Shown: positions 33,378-47,017 of the stretch, in pieces | How the letters are laid out: the number at the start of each line of letters is the position of its first letter | Numbering within the stretch: the stretch's first letter is position 1 | Assembly: GCF_029813785.1 (NCBI RefSeq) | Contig: NZ_JARVKY010000015.1 | Location: 124,001 to 188,000 of the forward strand | DNA length: 64,000 bases | Source: Streptomyces sp. DH41 | Lineage (GTDB): Bacteria; Actinomycetota; Actinomycetes; Streptomycetales; Streptomycetaceae | Reading direction: 5' to 3' | The notes under the pieces: model-generated | What the model saw: the letters and a program-made list of their open reading frames with translations, nothing else | What the model was told of the DNA's origin: nothing | Database searches by the model: none | Program-made: the position numbers and the translations under genes

Positions 33378-33388
33378 TGGTCTGACCA
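33378..33388. promoter_or_regulatory. Lactate-regulator operator, autoregulatory site
   Basis: Perfect palindrome TGGTC-T-GACCA, 59 bases upstream of the regulator start; third copy of the motif in the locus. Confidence 0.7.
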
Positions 33389-33575
33389 AACCGTCCGGGA
33401 TGTCCCTCTCGCCCCGAGTCCGCGGCAACCCCCGGCATCCGACCTGCATCCCCGCCCGGCATCCCCGCCCGGCATCCCCGTCCGGCGCGCGGGCAAGTCC
33501 GGCTGGTGAGCGGGGTCATGGGCAGGGGGCATGGGCAAGGGTCGTGAAAATTCTTTCTGTTACTTTCATGGACCT

Positions 33576-33594
33576 TGCCGCAACTCTTGCGGCA
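33576..33594. promoter_or_regulatory. Palindrome in the amylase promoter
   Basis: Perfect inverted repeat TGCCGCAA-CTC-TTGCGGCA about 60 bases before the amylase start. Embedded CTTGCCG and CTCTTGCGG resemble the CTTGCAG elements of MalR, so MalR or another LacI-type protein is the probable binder. Confidence 0.6.
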
Positions 33595-33654
33595 GCGCTA
33601 CGGTCTCGCCGGGGTCGGACCCGATCGAGTTGTAGTCGCAAGGAGTTCACGCCT

Positions 33655-39081
<5,427 letters not shown>

Positions 39082-39135
39082 CCCCGTAAGGAGCTGCGGT
39101 TAGTGTGAGCCCTTCTGACCTGGACAGGAGGGCTC

Positions 39136-39489
39136 ATGCCGCAAATCCTCGTTACCCGCACCGGAGGCGACGAAGTCGACTGGGAGGGCTTGGCGACCGC
39201 GCTGAACAGGCTGGCCGTCGAGAAGGCGGGCGCGCGACTGGAAGCGTGCAAGACCCACGTCTTCCGCGGCGAGGACCTCGCGGTCGGCGCCGATACCGGC
39301 TACGACCAGGTCCTCGCGCATGTCACGTTCGGCCTGCTCGCCGGACGCAGCGACGAGACGAAGGCGCAGCTCACCGAGGCGGCGGTGGACCTCATGCGCA
39401 CCTTCATAGGGCCTCAGGACGGCCGCCGGGCGTATGTCTCCGCCGAGGTCCGCGACCTCGACCCGTCCTACCGCAAGGCCGAGTTCTAG
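39136..39489 (+). CDS. 5-carboxymethyl-2-hydroxymuconate isomerase-like tautomerase
   Basis: A 117-residue member of the tautomerase superfamily (CHMI/HpaF branch). Processing of Met exposes Pro1 (MPQILVTRTGGDEVDW), the catalytic base of the family. FGLLAGRSDETKAQLTEAAV and AYVSAEVRDLD also match CHMI. AGGAGG precedes the ATG. None of the other homoprotocatechuate pathway genes are adjacent, so its real substrate is open. Its stop codon shares three bases with the stop of the convergent TetR gene (CTAG). Confidence 0.9.
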   Translation: MPQILVTRTGGDEVDWEGLATALNRLAVEKAGARLEACKTHVFRGEDLAVGADTGYDQVLAHVTFGLLAGRSDETKAQLTEAAVDLMRTFIGPQDGRRAYVSAEVRDLDPSYRKAEF

Positions 39490-40181
39490 TCCCTGGACGC
39501 CAGTGAGACCAGCCGGGTGGCGAGGTCGGTGAACGGTCCGTCGCCCGGCTCGTCCCCGAACAGGCCGCCCAGCAACGCCGCGAGTTCCTCGTCGCGGGCG
39601 GCGGCGACGGCGGCCAGCGCGGCGAAGTCCTGCACCAGCTGCGTCTCCAGCTCCTCGCGCGGCACGCGCCGCCCGTCCAGCCAGATCAGGGCCGTCGACT
39701 CGGCGAGCGAGATCCAGGAACGGACGACCAGCTCCAGACGCGCGGGCGGATCGGTGACGCCCAGGTGCGAAAGGATCTGGACATACGCGGCCTGCCGTAC
39801 GGAGTCCACGAGCGCGTTGGCCGTGGACGAACCCACCGCCGGCCCACCGCGCATCAACGCCGAGAACCCGGGGCCGTGCTCGTCGACGAAGTCGAAGTAG
39901 CGGCGCATCACCCGCAGCAGCCGCGCGCCCAGCGGACCCTCGTGGGGCTCCACGAAACGGGCCGCCAGATCGTCCGAGGCGCGTCGCAACGCGGCCTCGT
40001 ACAGGCTGAGTTTGCCGGGGAAGTAGTGGTAGACCAGCGGTCGTGAGATGCCGGCGGCCGTCGCTATCTCGTCGATGGAGACCTCGTCGGGCGAGCGGCG
40101 GCTGAAGAGATCGAGCGCGACGCCTATCAGCTGCTGCCGGCGCTCCTCGACGCCCATTCTGCGGCGTACCCCGGTAGTCAT
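39486..40181 (-). CDS. TetR-family transcriptional regulator
   Basis: A 231-residue regulator with a canonical helix-turn-helix (VSIDEIATAAGISRPLVYHYF, PGKLSLYEAALRRAS). The C-terminal ligand domain is Ala/Leu-rich and not assignable. It is convergent with the tautomerase gene, with stops interlocked at CTAG, and is not obviously linked to a transporter. Targets unknown. Confidence 0.93.
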   Translation of the reverse strand: MTTGVRRRMGVEERRQQLIGVALDLFSRRSPDEVSIDEIATAAGISRPLVYHYFPGKLSLYEAALRRASDDLAARFVEPHEGPLGARLLRVMRRYFDFVDEHGPGFSALMRGGPAVGSSTANALVDSVRQAAYVQILSHLGVTDPPARLELVVRSWISLAESTALIWLDGRRVPREELETQLVQDFAALAAVAAARDEELAALLGGLFGDEPGDGPFTDLATRLVSLASRD

Positions 40182-40238
40182 ACGAACACCCTACCGATCG
40201 AATCCGGCCTCGAACGGCCCGGACCGAACATCGGTGTT

Positions 40239-42170
40239 CTACCGCAGACCGCCGATCGTCCGCCCGTCCTCCAGAGTGCCCTTCAGTTCGGCCCGCGCGC
40301 CCTGCTCGGCCTTCGCCGTCAGCAGGTTTCCGTCGGCCAAGCCGCTGATGCCGCCGGTCGCCTCGACCGACCTCGTGTCCCGGCCGCCGGCGGCGAGCAG
40401 GTACCAGTGCCCGCCCTCCGACTTCCACAGCACCCCGGCCAGCACCTGCGGGTCGCGCTCGCCGCACGCCGGTACGTCCTGCGCCTTCGCCGCCACCGCG
40501 CCCTGCACCCCGCCCGGCGTCCGGAACTGGGCCATCACCCGCGCCCCCGCACCCCGCCAGGTCTCGGCCCGGGTGCACACCCATTCCCCCGACCCGGTCG
40601 AGTCGGGCAGCGGCTGCGTCGCGAACTCCCAGGCGTTCACCGAACGCACGCCCTGCCCGCGCACCGCGCCCAGCGAGCAGGCGTACGGCGCCCAGGTGCC
40701 CAGCGCCTCCGCGCCGGCGGCGTCCTTCACCGAGCCGGGGCGGCCGGTGGTGAGACGGGCCGGGACCAGCTCGCCGAGGTCGGTCACCAGGCGGGTGTCC
40801 GAGCCGTCGGTCAGCTCCAGCACGTTCCAGGAGGTGCAGGCACCGGACTGCTCCCGCACGGGGCTGGCCACCGTCGAGGTCACGCCGTCGGTCAGCGTCA
40901 GGTCCCGCGCCTGCGCATCCGGGTCGGCGAGATCCCGCCCGGCCGCCTGGGTCACCCAGGGCGCCGTCAGATAGCGGACGTTGCCGTCGGCCCGGCCCAG
41001 GACCACCGCGTTCGCCTCGGCCCGGCCGGCTCCGTCGGTGCGCGCGAAGTCCAGGGCGGCGCCGGCCGTGCCGTCCTTCGGCTCGGCGTACCTGGCGATG
41101 CGCAGACCGTCGTGCAGGATCACCACGCGCGCGTTGTCGACGTTCCCGGCGTACAGCAGCTGCGGCGGGCCGGCCGGGCCGCCGGTCGGGGTGCCCGGTG
41201 TCGCCGAGACCCCCACGCTCTCGCCGGGCCGGGCCCAGACGGAGAGGGCACGGCGCAGCAGCTCCTGGTCGCCGGTGAGGTCACCGCGGGCCGGCCACAC
41301 CGAGAAGTCGGTGCGCGCGGAGGTCTCCCACGCGGCCGGGGCGGCCTTCGTCAGCTCGGCGGGGTCGAGGGCGGCCTCGGCCGCCGGGTTCCGGGCGTAG
41401 GGCGGGGCGGCGGCGCCGTCCGGCCCCCAGCCGTCGCCGGGCAGCCCCAGCAGCGCCCCGCACACCACCAGGGCCGCCCCCGCGACCAGCGCGGCCTTCG
41501 TGTGCTGCCGGCGGCGCATCAGGTCGGTCGGCCGGGCCTGCAGCGAGCAGGGGTCGAACTCGGGGGAGCCCAGCAGGGCGTGCCGACCGGGCACCTCGGT
41601 GGCCTCCCGCATCGCGGCGTCCGCGTCGGCGACCCCGGCGGCCCCGAGCAACTGCCGCACCTCACCGTCGGAGAGCTTCTCCAGGCCCCGCAGCACGTAC
41701 GCCGCCCGGCCCGGCGCGGAGAGAGCGGACAGCCGCTGGTCCAGGGCGAGTTCGTCGGCGCCGCCGGAGCGCGGGAACAGCCTCAGCCCGCGTACCTGGG
41801 GCAGCAGCGGCGGCAGCTGGGCCCGCTTGGGCCACGCCCGCCGCCGGAGCGGAAGGCCCGCCTCCAGCGCCGTACGGATGACCCGGAGGCGGACCAGGGC
41901 GTAGCCGGGGTCGACGTCGCGGCCCGTCGACTGGGCCGGGATCACGGGTGTCGTCGTCCGGCCGCGGGGCAGCGCTCGCTGGGTGAGGGCGTGCGCGGTC
42001 AGGACACGGCGGCTCCGGCCGAGGCCCGGCGGCAGCACCAGATAGGCGAGCCGGACCAGGCGCGGATAGTGCTCGACGAGCGCGGCCTCGGCCTGCTCGA
42101 CGTCGACGACCGGGCCGGCCGGGGAGGTGGAGGACGGTGCGGGGCGCGGGGCGACATCCTGTGACTGCAC
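40239..42170 (-). CDS. Membrane protein with degenerate sigma-factor-like N-terminus
   Basis: A 643-residue protein. Residues about 25-75 (VEHYPRLVRLAYLVLPPGLGRSRRVLTAHAL) look like region 2 of an ECF sigma factor, and about 145-185 (RLSALSAPGRAAYVLRGLEKLSDGEVRQLLGAAGV) like region 4, but the spacing is long and the recognition residues are poor. One membrane helix follows (near 229-246, ALVAGAALVVCGALLGL). The last 390 residues would be outside and contain paired Cys (SGACTSW, YACSLG, WVCTRA, VPACGE). The gene follows a TPR-like gene at 44 bases. It could be a sigma-derived signalling or scaffold protein; activity as a sigma factor seems unlikely. Function unknown. Confidence 0.85.
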   Translation of the reverse strand: MQSQDVAPRPAPSSTSPAGPVVDVEQAEAALVEHYPRLVRLAYLVLPPGLGRSRRVLTAHALTQRALPRGRTTTPVIPAQSTGRDVDPGYALVRLRVIRTALEAGLPLRRRAWPKRAQLPPLLPQVRGLRLFPRSGGADELALDQRLSALSAPGRAAYVLRGLEKLSDGEVRQLLGAAGVADADAAMREATEVPGRHALLGSPEFDPCSLQARPTDLMRRRQHTKAALVAGAALVVCGALLGLPGDGWGPDGAAAPPYARNPAAEAALDPAELTKAAPAAWETSARTDFSVWPARGDLTGDQELLRRALSVWARPGESVGVSATPGTPTGGPAGPPQLLYAGNVDNARVVILHDGLRIARYAEPKDGTAGAALDFARTDGAGRAEANAVVLGRADGNVRYLTAPWVTQAAGRDLADPDAQARDLTLTDGVTSTVASPVREQSGACTSWNVLELTDGSDTRLVTDLGELVPARLTTGRPGSVKDAAGAEALGTWAPYACSLGAVRGQGVRSVNAWEFATQPLPDSTGSGEWVCTRAETWRGAGARVMAQFRTPGGVQGAVAAKAQDVPACGERDPQVLAGVLWKSEGGHWYLLAAGGRDTRSVEATGGISGLADGNLLTAKAEQGARAELKGTLEDGRTIGGLR

Positions 42171-42214
42171 GTTCAGCAGAACGAGCGAATCGGTGGATGG
42201 TCACCGTGCCCGGG

Positions 42215-42724
42215 TCAGTCCTCCGGCTCCACCAGGGCCCGCGCGTAGGCGGCCATCGACCGCTGGTAGCGCGGCAGATGGGGCGCGAGGGCGCCGAGCA
42301 CCAGCGACAGGCCCTCGCGGTCGCGGCCCATGCTCGACAGGCAGAGCGCGAGCACGGCCCGTACGGCGTCGTCCAACTCGTCCGACGGCCTGAGCAGCTC
42401 GGGCGACAGCAGCTTGACGCCCTCCTCCGGGTGCCCGGTGTTCCGCAGGGAGCTGGAGAGCTGGATCTTCGCCCGGCGGCCCTTGTGACCGCTGACCTCG
42501 CCCAGCCCGCGCGCCAGCGCCTCGCGGTACAGCGGCACGGCCCGGTCGGAGTGGCCCGTGGAGTCCCAGGCGCAGGCCCGCTCGAACAGGCCGAGGGGAC
42601 TGCCGGCGGGCAACTCGTCCGCGAGGGCGTCGATCTCAGCCCGGAAGGCGGCGCCGTCCTCTTCGGCGACGCCGTCGAACCTCGCCCACGCGGCGGCCAC
42701 CCGGTCTTCCCAGTCCTGGTCCAC
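42215..42724 (-). CDS. Tetratricopeptide-repeat-like protein
   Basis: A 169-residue helical protein from GTG 42724 (DQDWEDRVAAAWARFDGV). Helix pairs in TPR style are visible: SPLGLFERACAWDSTGHSDRAVPLYREALARGL, KIQLSSSLRNTGHPEEGVKLL and VLALCLSSMGRDREGLSLVL. Such proteins act as binding scaffolds. A promoter-proximal position, 44 bases before the sigma-like membrane protein gene, suggests they are co-expressed and may work together. The start is not well supported by a ribosome site. Confidence 0.85.
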   Translation of the reverse strand: MDQDWEDRVAAAWARFDGVAEEDGAAFRAEIDALADELPAGSPLGLFERACAWDSTGHSDRAVPLYREALARGLGEVSGHKGRRAKIQLSSSLRNTGHPEEGVKLLSPELLRPSDELDDAVRAVLALCLSSMGRDREGLSLVLGALAPHLPRYQRSMAAYARALVEPED

Positions 42725-42859
42725 GGCGCCACTTTCGCACGGGCGTGCTCCGAAGGGCACCAGGACCGCTGAATACTTCGCGTCCCGGGGCCGTATCGAT
42801 GACGAGAGCCCTCGCCGGGGCTTCGTGCGGCATGTCGCCACAGCGGACCGGAGGAACAC

Positions 42860-43288
42860 ATGAGGCTGACCCGACCGATGCTCGCGCTGGCCGGAGCGGC
42901 GGCGGTACTGGCGCTGACGGGCTGCGGATCCGACGGGGACGGCGAGGCGGCCGTGCCCGAGACGGCGACCGGCAGCCTGGAGCACCTGGCCGCCGAGGCG
43001 CGGTGCGCCCCGAACATGCAGACCGACGCCGACACCATCCGTCAGGCCATCTGCGAGAAGGGCGACGAGAAGTACGTCCTCGCCACCTTCGCCACCGACC
43101 GCGGCCAGCGCGAGTGGATCAACACGGCCAAGGACTACGGCGGTCACTACCTCGTCGGCCGCAAGTGGGTCGCCGTCGGCCACGAGGACGTGGTGGCGGA
43201 CCTGCGCGGCACGCTCGGCGGGATCCTGGAGCAGGGCACCCGGCACGGCGGCGGCCACGCGCCGGGTCACGAGGGGCACGGCGGCTGA
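42860..43288 (+). CDS. Putative lipoprotein with His/Gly-rich C-terminus
   Basis: A 142-residue secreted protein. The lipobox is ALTGC with Cys at position 22 after a hydrophobic signal. Two further Cys (ARCAPN, AICEKG) may pair. The tail, TRHGGGHAPGHEGHGG, has five His in 16 residues and could bind a metal such as zinc, nickel or copper. The core (YVLATFATDRGQREWINTAKDYGGHYLVG) looks like a small globular domain of unknown family. Convergent with the DUF1996 gene, sharing a terminator. Confidence 0.9.
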   Translation: MRLTRPMLALAGAAAVLALTGCGSDGDGEAAVPETATGSLEHLAAEARCAPNMQTDADTIRQAICEKGDEKYVLATFATDRGQREWINTAKDYGGHYLVGRKWVAVGHEDVVADLRGTLGGILEQGTRHGGGHAPGHEGHGG

Positions 43289-43309
43289 CCCGTACGGGGA
43301 GGCGAAGGC

Positions 43310-43348
43310 GGAGGGGGCCGGTGGCGAACGCCGCCACCGGCCCCCTCC
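43310..43348. terminator. Bidirectional terminator between convergent genes
   Basis: Perfect 16-bp arms (43310-43325 and 43333-43348) and a 7-nt loop. Confidence 0.85.
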
Positions 43349-43364
43349 CTCGGCCCCCGGAGGG

Positions 43365-44876
43365 CTACTGGCAGTCCTCGCCGCTGTTGATGCAGTCGAC
43401 CACCTCGTTCATCAGGTCCTCGTCCATGACGTTGATGAAGTCGTTGTGATCGGTGATCGGCTTGTGCAGCTGCTCCGGGAAGCTGTCCACGGCGTACGGA
43501 TTGCGCACCGAGCCGTTCTCGACGGTCGGCGTGGGGATGTCGTACACCAGGCGGATCTGCAGCTGGGGGATGGCCTGGAAGCCGTTCGCGCAGCTGCCGT
43601 CCTGCTGGACGAACGCCATGTGGTCACGGTGGTTGGCGCTGTCGATGTTCTGGCCGTCCCAGCAGCTCTGGAAGTTGGCCGTGCGCACCACCTGGCTGCC
43701 CTCGGGGCAGAGCGGGTACTTGTCGGTGATCTGCCGGTCCTCGAAGCCGGTGCAGCTCCACGAACTGTTGGCGTTCGCGTCACCGTTGGTGAAGGACTTG
43801 GCGTCACCGGTGATGATGCGCAGGAACCTCGGCATGGCGACCACGTCGCTCCGCTGGTTGCCGACGAACTTCAACTCGGCCTGGGCCGGCTGCAGGATCC
43901 TGCCGATGTTGCCCTCGGCGCCACCGCCCAGGTCGTCCGCGTCGAACTCCTCCGTACCGTCCTGGAGGCGCAGCACCGGCCAGTAGTAGGTGGACCTGTC
44001 GCCCTGGTTCCGGCACGAGGTGTCGGCGTTCGCCAGGTCCTCGTCGCTGGAGAAGGCGTCGTTGTCCTGGTTGCCGACGTAGTCGTGCACGTGGTGCGCG
44101 CCGTTGTCGACACCGGGGGCGGCGATCAGGTTGTCACTGTTGAAGACGTCGTTCTCGTTGACACCGCAGTCCGAGGTGAAGGTGCCGGTGGAGCCGCCGT
44201 CGCCGTCGGCGGCCAGGCCGTTCTGGCTGTTGCGGGAGTTCGGCTCGACGTCGTTGATGTCGATGAAGTCGTCGGCCACCGGACCCGCGACGCCGTTGCC
44301 GTTGTCGTCCTGGTTCTGGCCGTCGTCCTGACCCTGGCCGTCGCCGTTCTGGCCGTCGCCGTTCTGTCCGTCGCCGTTGTCCTGGCCGTCTCCGTTCCGC
44401 GGCTGCTCCGCCGGCCGGCCCTGGCACTCGGCCAGTTCGTCCAGGTTCTCGTCGGCCCGGCCGCCGGCCCGGTCGATCTCCAGCTGGATCCGGTCGATGA
44501 TCGCCTTCCGGCGGTCCCCCAGCGGGCCGAGAATGGTGTTCTGGACGTACCGCGAGTCACCGGCCTGCGCGCGGCGCGTGGTGGCGAGGCGCTGGTAGGC
44601 GTTGGTGATCTGGCTGTCCATCGTGGCCAGTCCGCCGTCGACCTCCCCGCGCGCCCGGTCCGGCACGTCGGAGATCTGCTGGCCGACGTCGGGACAGTCG
44701 ATCGTCGCGACCTGCGCGGCGGCGGAGCGTGTCCGGTCGTGTGCCCGGTTCTCCTCGTGCGCCGAGGCGTTGAAGTTGGCCCAGAGCAGGCCGCCCCCGC
44801 CGACCGCCAGGGCCGCGGCCCCGGCGACGACCTTGGTGGCCAGCGGCGTACGGCGTTTTCTTGTGTTGCGTCCCAT
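43365..44876 (-). CDS. DUF1996 domain secreted protein with Asn-Gly-Asp-Gln linker
   Basis: A 503-residue secreted or anchored protein. A basic N-terminus and one hydrophobic helix (about residues 10-30) come first, then a helical domain to about 155, then a low-complexity linker made of NGDGQ-type repeats (about 165-200), then a DUF1996 domain (about 225-480) with HVHDYVGNQDNDAF, STYYWPVLRLQDG, FQSCWDGQNIDSANHRDHM and a Cys-containing C-terminus. DUF1996 is known mainly from fungal cell-wall and actinomycete proteins and has no proven activity. GAGGAG precedes ATG 44876. It lies downstream of a two-component system on the same strand, 144 bases away. Confidence 0.92.
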   Translation of the reverse strand: MGRNTRKRRTPLATKVVAGAAALAVGGGGLLWANFNASAHEENRAHDRTRSAAAQVATIDCPDVGQQISDVPDRARGEVDGGLATMDSQITNAYQRLATTRRAQAGDSRYVQNTILGPLGDRRKAIIDRIQLEIDRAGGRADENLDELAECQGRPAEQPRNGDGQDNGDGQNGDGQNGDGQGQDDGQNQDDNGNGVAGPVADDFIDINDVEPNSRNSQNGLAADGDGGSTGTFTSDCGVNENDVFNSDNLIAAPGVDNGAHHVHDYVGNQDNDAFSSDEDLANADTSCRNQGDRSTYYWPVLRLQDGTEEFDADDLGGGAEGNIGRILQPAQAELKFVGNQRSDVVAMPRFLRIITGDAKSFTNGDANANSSWSCTGFEDRQITDKYPLCPEGSQVVRTANFQSCWDGQNIDSANHRDHMAFVQQDGSCANGFQAIPQLQIRLVYDIPTPTVENGSVRNPYAVDSFPEQLHKPITDHNDFINVMDEDLMNEVVDCINSGEDCQ

Positions 44877-45020
44877 GGAACTCCTCTGACTTCCTTGCGG
44901 GGCATCGAGGGCGCCCGACAGGAGTGAAGCGGCTCCCCTCCATACGGAGGCCGTCCCAGGGGTGTTCACCCGTCCCGGGAATTGCCGGGCCCTTGGGGAC
45001 GGGTGGGATCGGTGGCGGGG

Positions 45021-45674
45021 TCAGCGGCCGCGGTCCAGGTACGCGAGAACCGCCAGTACACGGCGGTTGTCGTCGTCCGAGACCTCGAGGCTCAGCTTGG
45101 CGAAGATGTTCGCCGTGTGTTTCGCGATCGCCCGTTCCGTGACGACGAGCTTGCCGGCGATCGCCGCGTTGGTCCGCCCCTGCGCCATCAGCTCCAGCAC
45201 CTCCCGCTCCCGGGGGGTGAGCCGCTCCAGCGGCCGGTCCTCCGCCGCACGCCGGCTGAGCAGTTGCTGGATGACCTGCGGGTCCATCGCCGTACCCCCC
45301 GCCGCCACCCGCCGTACCGCGTCCACGAACTGCTCCGCGTCGAACACCCGGTCCTTGAGCAGGTACCCCACCCCGCCGCTGCCGTCGGCGAGCAACTCGC
45401 GCGCGTACAGCTGCTCCACGTGCTGGGAGAGGACCAGGACCGGCAGCCCCGGCCGCTCGCGGCGGGCCTCGAGCGCGCACTGCAGGCCCTCGTCGGTGAG
45501 CGTGGGCGGCAGGCGTACGTCGACGACGGCCACGTCCGGTTCCAGTTCGGCCAGCGCCCGGGACAGCTCGGGGCCGGTCTCGACGGCCGCGGCGATCTCG
45601 AAGCCGTGGGCCTCAAGGAGCCGGACCAGTCCGTCGCGCAGCAGGAACAGGTCTTCGGCTAGGACAACGCGCAA
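45021..45674 (-). CDS. NarL/LuxR-family response regulator
   Basis: A 217-residue regulator with a receiver domain (phosphoacceptor Asp in VAVVDVRLPP) and a C-terminal LuxR helix-turn-helix (LTPREREVLELMAQGRTNAAIAGKLVVTERAIAKHTANIFAKL, in pieces). The start is a TTG (45674) placed after GGAG with five bases between, so RVVLAEDLFLLRDG begins at residue 2; there is no ATG at that end. It overlaps its sensor kinase gene by 16 bases. Target genes unknown; the neighbouring DUF1996 gene is a candidate. Confidence 0.92.
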   Translation of the reverse strand: MRVVLAEDLFLLRDGLVRLLEAHGFEIAAAVETGPELSRALAELEPDVAVVDVRLPPTLTDEGLQCALEARRERPGLPVLVLSQHVEQLYARELLADGSGGVGYLLKDRVFDAEQFVDAVRRVAAGGTAMDPQVIQQLLSRRAAEDRPLERLTPREREVLELMAQGRTNAAIAGKLVVTERAIAKHTANIFAKLSLEVSDDDNRRVLAVLAYLDRGR

Positions 45675-46942
45675 GGGATCTCCATGGTGACCATGGTGGG
45701 GCCGCCCGCGGGCGAGCTGACGGCCAGGACGCCGTCGAATGTACCGAGTCGGCGCTCCACCCCGGCCAGGCCCGACCCCGCCCCGGGCGCCGCACCGCCC
45801 TTGCCGTTGTCGGTGACGGCGATGCGCAGCTGACCCTCGGCGTGGTGCACGTCGACCCAGATCCGGTCGGCGCCGGAGTGCTTCACGGCGTTGGTGAGGA
45901 TCTCGCTGACCGCGAAGTAGGCGGCGGACTCCACGGGAGCGTCGGCGCGGCGGGGCAGGTCCACGTCGACCTCGACGGCGACGGGCAGCCGCAGCGCCAG
46001 GGCCCGTACGGCGTCGCCCAGGCCGCGTTCGGCGAGCACCGGCGGGTGGATGCCGCGCACCAGCTCGCGCAGCTCGGTCAGGGCGTCGGCGGAGGACTGG
46101 CGGGCCTGCGCGAGGAGTGCCCGGGCCTGCTCCGGGTCCTTCTCCAGCAGCGTTTCGATGGTGCCGAGGTCCATGCCCATGGCGACCAGCCGGGCCTGCG
46201 CCCCGTCGTGCAGGTCCCGCTCGATGCGGCGCAGTTCGGCGGCGGAGGTGTCGACGGCGTCGCGGCGGGTCTCGGTCAGTACGCGCACCCGCTGGGCGAG
46301 TTCTTCCTGGTCCGAGCCGAGGACCGCGCCGGTGAGCCGGAAGTGGGCGCGCAGCAGGAGCGGGCTGAGCCAGTACGCGCAGACGAGGAGGACGGCGCCC
46401 AGGGCGGCGGCGTAGAGCGCGGTGGTCTGGTCGGAGACGGGTACGAAGCCGTACCAGTAGGTGTCGGACCAGACCCGCCACAGTCCGGCCGCGATGGCGA
46501 ACCCCTCCAGCGGGTAGAAGGGCAGCGCGAAGGCCAGCAGCGCGGTGACGAAGCCCGCCGTCATGTCGACCGGGAGCCAGATGAAGTCCCGCCAGGTCGC
46601 CGGGTCGCCGAGCATTCCGAAGGTGCGCGCCCACGGGTTGGCGTTCTCGGGCAGCGGCCGGTACGCCCGCTGGATCCGTACCCCGCCCCACTCGGCGGCG
46701 AGCAGCCGGCGCCAGTCCGCGAACATCCGCACGCCCGTCAGCACCCAGGGCGTGGTGACGAGGCCGATCCCGATCGGGACGAGCGCGATGGACACGAGGG
46801 TCAGGCAGAAGCACAGCACCGCGCCGGGCAGCGAGATGAACGTCAGCGCCAGTCCTCGCACGGCCGACAGTGCCATGTCGCGTGTCCGTGAGGGTGTCCG
46901 CCGGTCGGTCTGCCGGTCGTCGCGCTTCGTCTGGATGTTCAT
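45659..46942 (-). CDS. Sensor histidine kinase with membrane 'putative sensor' domain
   Basis: A 427-residue kinase of the HisKA_3/NarX class. The N-terminal half is a membrane domain with about four helices of the actinobacterial 'putative sensor' type (SLPGAVLCFCLTLVSIALVP, ALLAFALPFYPLEGFAIAAG). The phosphorylated His lies in LRRIERDLHDGAQARLVAMG, and the ATPase domain has ILTNAVKHSGADRI and VTDNGKGG. No extracellular loop is large, so it probably senses a membrane or envelope signal. It is followed directly by its response regulator. Confidence 0.93.
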   Translation of the reverse strand: MNIQTKRDDRQTDRRTPSRTRDMALSAVRGLALTFISLPGAVLCFCLTLVSIALVPIGIGLVTTPWVLTGVRMFADWRRLLAAEWGGVRIQRAYRPLPENANPWARTFGMLGDPATWRDFIWLPVDMTAGFVTALLAFALPFYPLEGFAIAAGLWRVWSDTYWYGFVPVSDQTTALYAAALGAVLLVCAYWLSPLLLRAHFRLTGAVLGSDQEELAQRVRVLTETRRDAVDTSAAELRRIERDLHDGAQARLVAMGMDLGTIETLLEKDPEQARALLAQARQSSADALTELRELVRGIHPPVLAERGLGDAVRALALRLPVAVEVDVDLPRRADAPVESAAYFAVSEILTNAVKHSGADRIWVDVHHAEGQLRIAVTDNGKGGAAPGAGSGLAGVERRLGTFDGVLAVSSPAGGPTMVTMEIPCALS

Positions 46943-47017
46943 GCCGTCAGTCTTACCGAGGCGACGGCACGGGTCACTGGGCCGAACCCCCGGGGCAGGG
47001 GGTGGTGACAGGTACAC

